Source: Thermoanaerobaculia bacterium (lineage in GTDB: Bacteria > Acidobacteriota > Thermoanaerobaculia > Multivoradales > JAIOJS01). From it: a stretch of 64,000 bases of DNA. The stretch's first letter is position 1, and each line of letters starts with the position of its first letter. The notes beneath the pieces were generated by a model that had not been told where the DNA came from, did not search any database, and worked only from the letters and a program-made list of their open reading frames with translations. The position numbers and the translations under genes were made by a program. Location: assembly GCA_030429235.1 (NCBI GenBank), contig JAUIDB010000009.1, positions 62,001-126,000 on the forward strand, in the 5' to 3' direction. Positions 27,150 through 33,729 of this stretch are shown piece by piece.

Positions 27150-27724
27150 TCACTGGTTTCGGCCGCTCGGGGACGACCTTTCTGTCGTCACTGATGAACC
27201 GGTCCGATCAATGGACGGTGCTGCACGAGCCTAGAAAGGCCTACGACGAGGAGCAGTACCGACGGAATCCCCACCACCTGCCGGCCAGGGTGCGAACCGA
27301 TTTCAGCCGGGACTATTACGGAGAGGTGAACTCTCGCCTTCGGTTCTGGTTCGACGAGGTGCCGGTCGACAAGAGGGGCGTCATCTTCCGAGACCCCCGG
27401 GACGTCGTGCTGTCGATCGCCAATCTCGGGTTTCCAGAAGTGAAGACCCTCGAGGTCGTCGAGGAGTTCGCGACCTACTACCGGCAGTTCCATGCCTGGA
27501 CGGCGGATCCGGGGGTTCTGAGTATCAGCTTCGCCAGGATGACACAGGAGGTGGACTACACCCAGCAGATCCTCCACGAGTTCGGGATCCACGACGTCGA
27601 GGTTTCGAGGTCGATGATTCTGGAGAAGCGCAATGCGACACGAGTGAAGAGATACGGGACCTTCGAGCAGCTTCCTTCGAAGGTGAAAACCCGGTTCCGG
27701 CAACTGACCTGGGGCCGGGCATGA
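27134..27724 (+). CDS. Sulfotransferase family protein
   Basis: Starting at GTG 27134 gives 196 residues. The sequence opens with FLITGFGRSGTTFLSSLM, the PAPS-binding 5'-phosphosulfate loop (residues 8-16). The 3'-phosphate motif is FRDPRDVVLS (85-94). Both match carbohydrate sulfotransferases that move sulfate from PAPS to a hydroxyl group. The start lies inside the preceding gene and the stop overlaps the FkbM start by four bases. The protein is shorter than many family members, so its acceptor-binding part is minimal. Confidence 0.85.
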   Translation: MRRFLITGFGRSGTTFLSSLMNRSDQWTVLHEPRKAYDEEQYRRNPHHLPARVRTDFSRDYYGEVNSRLRFWFDEVPVDKRGVIFRDPRDVVLSIANLGFPEVKTLEVVEEFATYYRQFHAWTADPGVLSISFARMTQEVDYTQQILHEFGIHDVEVSRSMILEKRNATRVKRYGTFEQLPSKVKTRFRQLTWGRA

Positions 27725-28320
27725 CCTACTCGCAGTTTGGCCAGGACGTTTGGGTCGTCCGCGACACCGGCGGTTTGCGTGGTGGGTTTTTCGTCGAGAT
27801 GGGAGCGAAGGACGGGGTCCACTTCTCCAATACCCTGCACCTCGAAGAAGCGTGGGGCTGGCGCGGTCTCTGCATCGAACCGCATCCGGTCCACTACCGC
27901 AACCTCGTGCGGAACCGGAACTGTCAGTGTGTGAACGCTCTGGTCGACGGTGAGGTCCGTGTCACCGAGTTCTGGCAGGCCGAGGATGGTCAAGGCGGGA
28001 TGATCCTTCCTGGTAGTTGCGTCGAGCGGATGCTGGAGAAGAAGGACGGCCGGGCGAAGAATCAGGTCATCCACCTCCCGACCCGACGGCTGGCGGACAT
28101 CTTCGTGGAACAGCGTGTCCCCCGCGAGGTCGACTACTTCAGTCTGGACGTCGAAGGTGCGGAGGAACGGATCCTTCGCGACTTCCCGCTAGACCTCTAC
28201 ATCTTCCACCGGTTCTCGATCGAGAGACCCACCGAACTCGTTCGCAGTCGGCTGTGGGATCACGGCTACCGGGAAGAAGCAGTGCTGGGCGAGGACACCA
28301 TCTTTCGGTACCGTGGCTGA
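27721..28320 (+). CDS. FkbM-family methyltransferase
   Basis: The 199-residue protein has the FkbM signatures SQFGQDVWV, GGFFVEMGAKDGVHFSNT (SAM-binding loop), WRGLCIEPHPVHYRNL and VDYFSLDVEGAEERILRDF. Members methylate hydroxyl groups of sugars or polyketides. In this gene set the target is probably a sugar of the glycan made by the upstream transferases. It starts within the sulfotransferase stop (ATGA). The next gene begins 78 bases on. Confidence 0.88.
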   Translation: MTYSQFGQDVWVVRDTGGLRGGFFVEMGAKDGVHFSNTLHLEEAWGWRGLCIEPHPVHYRNLVRNRNCQCVNALVDGEVRVTEFWQAEDGQGGMILPGSCVERMLEKKDGRAKNQVIHLPTRRLADIFVEQRVPREVDYFSLDVEGAEERILRDFPLDLYIFHRFSIERPTELVRSRLWDHGYREEAVLGEDTIFRYRG

Positions 28321-28398
28321 CCTCGCGCCAGCACCCAGGAGGGCCGGTACGTCGGTACCCAATCGATAAGGGGCTGGTTCCGCCGTCTCCTGACGCGA

Positions 28399-29127
28399 GT
28401 GCTGCCCCGTGATCTCAGGGTGGTTGCGATGCATCGCAGTGGGCACCACGCGGTCATCGACTGGATCAGGTTGCACAGTCGTCTGCCCACGGTGCACTAC
28501 AACGACCTGAACCATCCGACCACCGAGTTCCCGTCGCGCTTCGAGCACCCGGGTCGCAGCGACCTGCTGAACACCCTCGGGCTGTCGAGGACCATTCTCA
28601 GCTACGAGGACGTGTCGCTCGACTTCCTCGGGCAGTGTGAAGAGGCTCGGAACGACCTCGGCCTGTCGCATGGGTTGGTGGTTCTCATCCTCCGCGATGC
28701 CTACAACATGTTCGCCAGCCGTCTGGTCAAGGCCAGGGGCGTCTCCAGGTACGACTACGACCACTGGGTCGGCCCAGCGGCGATCGCCCTGTGGAAGCAG
28801 CAGGCCCGGCAGTACCTCGAAGCCGAGGCGGAGTCTTCTCGGAACGTCGTCGTCGTGAACTTCAACCGATGGGTATCGTCGGCAGCCTACCGTCGCCATC
28901 TGGCGGGACTCCTGAGGGTCAGGCTCGCGCATTCGGACCCGCCTGACGCAGTCTCGCCCTTCGGCGGCGGCAGTTCGTTCGACAAGTTCGACTATGCCGA
29001 TCGGGCGAGCGAGATGCGGGTGAACAGCCGGTGGCAGCGGTTCGCCCGAGACCGGGAGTATCGATCCCTGTTCGACGCCGAACTGCGGGCTCTCTGTGGG
29101 GAGATCTTCTCGATCGAGATCCGATGA
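28399..29127 (+). CDS. Sulfotransferase-like P-loop protein
   Basis: The protein is 242 residues from GTG 28399. The frame is open back to the FkbM stop, but no other standard start exists there; upstream codons encode WFRRLLTR, so the real start could be non-standard. It carries VVAMHRSGHHAVIDWI near the N-terminus, a variant of the PAPS-binding loop, and ILRDAYNMFASRLVKA as the 3'-phosphate motif. It also has VVVVNFNRWV. This subgroup is found in glycan clusters with glycosyltransferases. It may be a second sulfation step with another acceptor. Confidence 0.7.
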   Translation: MLPRDLRVVAMHRSGHHAVIDWIRLHSRLPTVHYNDLNHPTTEFPSRFEHPGRSDLLNTLGLSRTILSYEDVSLDFLGQCEEARNDLGLSHGLVVLILRDAYNMFASRLVKARGVSRYDYDHWVGPAAIALWKQQARQYLEAEAESSRNVVVVNFNRWVSSAAYRRHLAGLLRVRLAHSDPPDAVSPFGGGSSFDKFDYADRASEMRVNSRWQRFARDREYRSLFDAELRALCGEIFSIEIR

Positions 29128-29219
29128 CCCGACCGGCGCCCCGGCCGTGGGTTTGCCATAATGCAGTCCACCCAGCCACCTACACGGGGGGTCGCGACTG
29201 GCCCCCCAAGGGAGACTCC

Positions 29220-30395
29220 ATGCGCCAGATTCTCGCTTCGCTGTCCCTGTTGCTCGCGACGGCTTCCGGAGCGGCCCTCGTCGAATGGGAGGCCGGCGTC
29301 GCCGCGTTCGAGGCTGGCGACTACCCGAAGGCAGTACAGGAGTTCCGGCAGGTGGTCGAGCAGAGTCCGGAAGCCCACTCGGGGCACTACATGCTCGGGC
29401 TGTCGCTGGGGAGACTCGGTCGGGCGCAGGAATCCCTCGAGCACCTGCGTCGGGCCTATGATCTCAATCCCAACGACCTGGGAGTCAGGGTTGCACTGGC
29501 TCGAGCCTACTTCGCAGAGCGCCGGTATCTCGACGTTACGAAACTCCTCGATGGCGTGAGCGAGGCAGAACTCGCGCCGAAGCTAGCGCAAGCCATCTAC
29601 CAGATGCGAGCCGTAGCCCGTGAGCGGACCGGCCACCCGGCGGGTGCCCTCGAGGACTACGATCGATTGACTCGCATGGCTCCAGACGACGGCGAGATTC
29701 TGCTCCGCTACGGCGTCCTCCTCGCCGGGGCAGCCAACCTGGAGGAGGCATTGCGCGTACTCGAGCGAGCCCAGCGAGTCGAACCCACCAACCCAGAGGT
29801 TCTGGGTACTTACGGTCAGCTGTTGAAGCGACGGGCCAGGCTCGAGCGCGACCGCCAGGTGAAACAGCAGACCTATCTCGACGCCACCGAGGTAGCTCAC
29901 CGTCTCGTAGCGGTGGAATCCACCTACGAGAGCCACCTCTTCGCCTGTGAGGTGCGACTCGGGGCCCGTCTCTATTCTGAGGCGATCGACAGCTGTCAGC
30001 TAGCGCTGGCCAAACGCTCCGACCAGTGGTTGCCCCTTTTCTACGTTGGCCTCGCCCTCTGCTCGGAGGACCGCTGTGCCGAAGCGCTCGAACCGCTCGA
30101 ACAGGCGGCGCAGTTTGCGTCGGACGAAGACCTCGACCGCGTCTGGCGGCAGATCGGCTTCGTCCACGAGAAGCGCAAGGACTACGAACTAGCGATCGAG
30201 GCCTACCAGAGGGCCGGCGACGAAGTGGGCGTGGCCCGAGTCACCGAGAGCGAGAAGATCTCCACTATGAGCGCTGAGATCGCGGTCGAGAACGAACTGA
30301 TCGAGCAGGAGTACCAGAGCCTCGAGCAGATGCGTCGCGAGGCGGAGGAACTCGAAGAGCAGTTGCGGGAGTTGGAGGAGGGGCCCAATCGGTGA
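29220..30395 (+). CDS. Exported TPR-repeat protein
   Basis: ATG 29220 gives 391 residues with a signal peptide (RQILASLSLLLATASGAALV). TPR units follow: GVAAFEAGDYPKAVQEFRQV, GHYMLGLSLGRLGRAQESL, GVRVALARAYFAERRYLDV and IEAYQRAGDEVGVARVTESE. The last 45 residues form a charged coiled coil (EQEYQSLEQMRREAEELEEQ). A CATAAT -10 box lies at 29157-29162, so it may have its own promoter. It is probably a periplasmic scaffold for envelope proteins. The link with the upstream glycan cluster is only positional. Confidence 0.82.
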   Translation: MRQILASLSLLLATASGAALVEWEAGVAAFEAGDYPKAVQEFRQVVEQSPEAHSGHYMLGLSLGRLGRAQESLEHLRRAYDLNPNDLGVRVALARAYFAERRYLDVTKLLDGVSEAELAPKLAQAIYQMRAVARERTGHPAGALEDYDRLTRMAPDDGEILLRYGVLLAGAANLEEALRVLERAQRVEPTNPEVLGTYGQLLKRRARLERDRQVKQQTYLDATEVAHRLVAVESTYESHLFACEVRLGARLYSEAIDSCQLALAKRSDQWLPLFYVGLALCSEDRCAEALEPLEQAAQFASDEDLDRVWRQIGFVHEKRKDYELAIEAYQRAGDEVGVARVTESEKISTMSAEIAVENELIEQEYQSLEQMRREAEELEEQLRELEEGPNR

Positions 30396-30722
30396 GCCCC
30401 CGCCGGTCCTGTGTGGCGAGGTGCTACCGGTTCCTCGGTTCCCCACGTCCGATGCGCCACAACTCGCCCACGGACCTGGATAGGAACTCCAACCCCGGTT
30501 CTCCGACGGCTTCGAATCGGGAACACCGCCTGGTCGTAGGAGAGCCTCGGATCAGGGCACTCGGTCGAGGAGCGGGACCGAGGTCTTTCCGGTCCTGCGA
30601 GAGAGCGCCGAGCCGCACCGCCGCTGTCGAGTTGTCGAGACGAGCACGTCTTGGAACTCGCTGCGGTCGTCGAGAGCCCGACTCCTCTCGGTACTGACGG
30701 GCTTCTGCTAGAGTCCCCATCC
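30396..30722. other. Apparently non-coding stretch with a tag remnant
   Basis: No intact gene is seen. The one recognisable element is the decayed FSDGFESG coding sequence at 30499-30539, listed separately. Confidence 0.5.
30499..30539 (+). pseudogene. Frameshifted 3' remnant of a FADGFESGD-tag gene
   Basis: TTC at 30499 begins F-S-D-G-F-E-S-G. Shifting by one base at the G-run near 30519-30521 then reads N-T-A-W-S and stop (TAG 30537-30539). This reconstructs the usual ending FSDGFESGxTAWS with one missing base. An in-frame TAG lies at 30481, just upstream, so no long gene remains attached. Confidence 0.6.
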
Positions 30723-31049
30723 ATGGGCCGGTTTCGCATCATCCTGACACTGATCTGGATGCTGCTGGCGACCTCGGTCCAGGCCTCCGGCGTCCTGCAT
30801 CCCGTAGAGACCTCGGCGAGCATTTCCAGCGCGTTGCTCTCGGGGCTCAGGGTAGGTGGCACGGCTATCGTGGTCCGAGCGGAGTCGCCTCCCGTGCCGG
30901 TTCAGGATGCCAAAGCGCTGCCCTCGGTGGCAGCACCGATCTCGCCGCGGTCCTCGGCCTCTTGGCGGACGGCCGGCGACACGCTCGAGATCGTCGAACA
31001 ACTCTCGGCTCTGCCGTACCCGCCACGGGGTCCTCCCGGTCGGACCTGA
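30723..31049 (+). CDS. Small exported protein, unknown
   Basis: The 108-residue frame from ATG 30723 starts with a good signal peptide (GRFRIILTLIWMLLATSVQASG). The rest is proline-, serine- and alanine-rich (VPVQDAKALPSVAAPISPRS). No family is recognised. The signal peptide supports a real gene; the low-complexity remainder keeps confidence moderate. Confidence 0.5.
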   Translation: MGRFRIILTLIWMLLATSVQASGVLHPVETSASISSALLSGLRVGGTAIVVRAESPPVPVQDAKALPSVAAPISPRSSASWRTAGDTLEIVEQLSALPYPPRGPPGRT

Positions 31050-31105
31050 CCCTTCGTTTTTCTAAGTGAACAACCACTTCTGGCCCGCCAGAAGAAGGGG
31101 AAGGT

Positions 31106-31273
31106 ATGAGTATTGATGCCGGTGCCATCGTGTGCCTAGGGTTCCTATTATCATTCGTCGGTTTCATCGTCTGGCTGCAGGTCCAGTCTCGTCGGCAGCC
31201 GCTCGACAAGGAGCGGTCCGACTTGACCACGGAAGTTGGGAGTCGGAGTCCGTCGGACGAACGCAGGAACTGA
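31106..31273 (+). CDS. Small single-span membrane protein (55 aa)
   Basis: ATG 31106, preceded by GAAGGGGAAGG, encodes 55 residues. One membrane helix (AIVCLGFLLSFVGFIVWLQV) is followed by a basic then acidic polar tail (SRRQPLDKERSDLTTEVGS) and a TGA at 31271. The helix and ribosome site look genuine. No function can be assigned. It follows the small exported protein by 56 bases and may share its transcript. Confidence 0.5.
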   Translation: MSIDAGAIVCLGFLLSFVGFIVWLQVQSRRQPLDKERSDLTTEVGSRSPSDERRN

Positions 31274-31386
31274 GTCAGTTCTTCTGGAGCTGGCTCGGCC
31301 AACTGTTGGTCGAGCCAGCCTCCACGAAGGGAGGCATCGAGGTGGACGACCGGTTGGGTCCGCCCCCTGTACCGCCGTTGGAAGCG

Positions 31387-31857
31387 CTACCGGAAGTAGC
31401 GCCAGCCCGCCAGGATGTCAGGCTCCTGGAGGATCAGCTCGTCGCCGACCACCTCGTGCTTCAGTGCGATCGGCCGACAGACTCCGCTGCTCTCGTTGAC
31501 CCCCGACAGGCGGGTCGACGTTTCGCACTTGTTGTCGATGATCCACTCGCCCTGGGCCGAGAAACCCCGACGTGTCTTGTAGTGGTTCTCGCTGGTGTTG
31601 AATCCGACCTGCACCACGCCCTGTTCGTCGCGGCCCACCAGGAACTCGATCTCCTGATTGCCGGCATTGAGGAAGCGGTAGAAGCGGACCTCGAGCGGCG
31701 CGAAGTCGCGGAGATCGATCTTCACCACGCCGTCGATCGGTTTGACGAGCTCCAGCTTCGCCTTGCCGAACCAGGAGTCCGCAGCAAGTTCGAGCCCCAG
31801 GAAGAGGCCAAGAAAGCCCAGGACCAGGAAGGTACCGGTTTTTGGTGTGAGTTTCAT
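31387..31857 (-). CDS. DUF2318-like membrane-anchored protein with degenerate cysteines
   Basis: ATG 31857 has AAGGAG six bases upstream; 156 residues. A membrane anchor (TFLVLGFLGLFLGLELAA) is followed by VVKIDLRDFAPLEVRFYRFL, EIEFLVGRDEQGVVQVGF, GFSAQGEWIIDNKCETST and SGVCRPIALKHEV. The order matches the DUF2318 domain, which normally has CxxC pairs thought to bind metal or an Fe-S cluster. Here only single cysteines remain (NKCET, GVCRP), so the classic cluster is unlikely. It may have become a structural homologue. Confidence 0.7.
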   Translation of the reverse strand: MKLTPKTGTFLVLGFLGLFLGLELAADSWFGKAKLELVKPIDGVVKIDLRDFAPLEVRFYRFLNAGNQEIEFLVGRDEQGVVQVGFNTSENHYKTRRGFSAQGEWIIDNKCETSTRLSGVNESSGVCRPIALKHEVVGDELILQEPDILAGWRYFR

Positions 31858-32054
31858 GTCGTCTCCTTCCCGGGCGGTGCGAGCTATCGGCGGTCGTCCT
31901 TCGGGCTCTTCGGACGGGCGATTTCGGAACTCCTCTCGAACTCGCCGCGCCGTGGTCAGCACCAGAGCGACCACTGGGCTCGTCCTGACGATCGGATACT
32001 ACGCCAGACGAGTTCCTCCGTCGGTGACGACGAGGGATTGGGTTCCGACTCCCG

Positions 32055-32792
32055 TCAGAGCGTGGGAGGTTCGAGCCATCCACCAACGCCGGCCGGACTG
32101 GGTCGTCCATCGAGCGCTTCTGCGACGCCGTACCGGGCGAGAAGTCGGGTCGTGTCGAGGATCGGCAGCGGCGAGTTCCGGTCGTCGACAATGAGCGGGA
32201 TTTCGGTACAACCGAGGATGACGCACTCGGCCCCTTGCGCCGCGAGAGCTTCGATCGCGGCGACGAATCGATCCACGGTGGAAGGCAGGAAGCGACCCTG
32301 GCACAACTCGTCGAAGATGGCCGTGTCGATGAACTGTCGAGTCGCATCGTCGGGGATCAACCGCTCCAGGCCATGCTGCTCGAGTGCGGTCGCATAGACC
32401 GAGCCGGTCATCGTCCAGCGGGTACCCAGGAGTCCGACGCGTTTCCAGCCTTGCTTCGAGATGTCACGGCACACGACCCTGGCGATGTGGAGGCCCGGGA
32501 TCGGGAGAGTCTCGGCGATCTCCTCGAGCACGAGGTGGGCGGTGTTGTCCGGACAGATGAAGAAGTCCGCACCGGCGCCGGCCACCTCTTCGACGCCGCG
32601 GGCGAGGTGGGTCGCGACGACCGCATGGTTGCCGGACTCCCAGCCCGGCATGCTGAGGCCCATGGGAATCGCACTGACCACGATCTCCGGATGCAGATGA
32701 GGACCGAGTCGTTCGGCACCTACTCGGCACGCGGTCAAGAAACAGAGCGCGCCGCCTTCGGCACTATGGGCCACGATTCCTAGCTTTTTCAT
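32055..32792 (-). CDS. Aspartate/glutamate racemase family protein
   Basis: ATG 32792 with GAGGAG upstream gives 245 residues. Both catalytic cysteine motifs are present: FFICPDNTAH (Cys80) and VILGCTEIPLIV near residue 195. The start KKLGIVAHSAEGGALCF replaces the usual GGMG(P/W) loop, so substrate choice may differ. The family interconverts L- and D-aspartate or relatives without a cofactor. Members help make cell-wall or signalling D-amino acids. It is alone on its strand between exported-protein genes. Confidence 0.85.
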   Translation of the reverse strand: MKKLGIVAHSAEGGALCFLTACRVGAERLGPHLHPEIVVSAIPMGLSMPGWESGNHAVVATHLARGVEEVAGAGADFFICPDNTAHLVLEEIAETLPIPGLHIARVVCRDISKQGWKRVGLLGTRWTMTGSVYATALEQHGLERLIPDDATRQFIDTAIFDELCQGRFLPSTVDRFVAAIEALAAQGAECVILGCTEIPLIVDDRNSPLPILDTTRLLARYGVAEALDGRPSPAGVGGWLEPPTL

Positions 32793-32929
32793 CTGGTCGC
32801 TCCTCGTCGATGCGGTCAGGTCTCCGGGGCCACGACCCTCCGGGAGACCTCGAGGCGCGAGAGTATCAAGCCAGCAAACCTGGGGACAGGGGGCGGCTGG
32901 GTTCCTCACGAACCCTTGCGGAGGCCCTT

Positions 32930-33619
32930 CTAGCGGAAGCCCGTCGGTGCCGAAAGGCGGCGCGAGCGGGTCGGCATTCTTCGCAGAACGACCAGGGCGG
33001 TCAGGAGAAGAGCGAGACCTAACGCGAACAGGCCGTAGGTGTCCGCCGTCGGTACATCGAGAGGCGTGGGGAGGCCGGCCAGGGGAATAGAGCCGACCCG
33101 ATAGGGCCCTTCAAACGACGTTACCACCTCGATGGCCGGAAACAGGGAGCCCGTAGCAACGATGGGCGCACAGGATCCATTGATCTGCATCGCTGAGGCT
33201 ACGGTGATCGTCTCGGCCGCAGTCCCTGCGGGGAGCGCGTACAGGACAGCTCCCCCGGGCGGGTTGACGATCGAGGTCGCAAGGAAATGACGATCCTGGC
33301 TGGAGAGGAGGCCGGGAAGGTACGGGTTGCCGGTGCAGTCTGGCCCCGTGAAGTGGACGGGGCCGTTGGTTCCGACACCCCGGAGGAGGCTTGGCCCGGA
33401 AGCGACGACTCGAACCACGATCGGCTGGTCGAGGGCGAAGAGGACCGAGGTGGCGTAGTCGGGCGCGGGACTCTCCTGGTCGGTCATGTCGACGAGGATC
33501 CCGACGACCGCGTCGTTTCCATCGAGGAGTACCGGGATCCCGGTGCTGGCCGGTTGGGCCAAGGAAGGGGCAACCAGGCCGAGGATGGCGAGGACCATTG
33601 AGGCGTGAAGAGGGCGCAT
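32930..33619 (-). CDS. Exported protein with IPTL-like sorting tail
   Basis: I choose ATG 33619 (GGAGA seven bases upstream) rather than GTG 33661. The 229-residue product has a signal peptide (RPLHASMVLAILGLVAPSLA) and a beta-rich mature part with two cysteines near its centre (DCTGNPYLP and NGSCAPIV). Its tail is DVPTADTYGLFALGLALLL, then TALVVLRR and a basic end. The tail has the motif-span-basic form of IPTL/VPxx-CTERM proteins, like the gene at 10039. The function of the mature domain is unknown. Confidence 0.68.
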   Translation of the reverse strand: MRPLHASMVLAILGLVAPSLAQPASTGIPVLLDGNDAVVGILVDMTDQESPAPDYATSVLFALDQPIVVRVVASGPSLLRGVGTNGPVHFTGPDCTGNPYLPGLLSSQDRHFLATSIVNPPGGAVLYALPAGTAAETITVASAMQINGSCAPIVATGSLFPAIEVVTSFEGPYRVGSIPLAGLPTPLDVPTADTYGLFALGLALLLTALVVLRRMPTRSRRLSAPTGFR

Positions 33620-33729
33620 GGGCAGTTTCTCCGCGGTGGTGAGAGGGAAGGGTCTACTCACACCTGCGTCGGTTTGATCGATAAACTGCCATCGAAGACG
33701 TTCGGGTCAGGAAAAGCCGGCGCCGGCGA

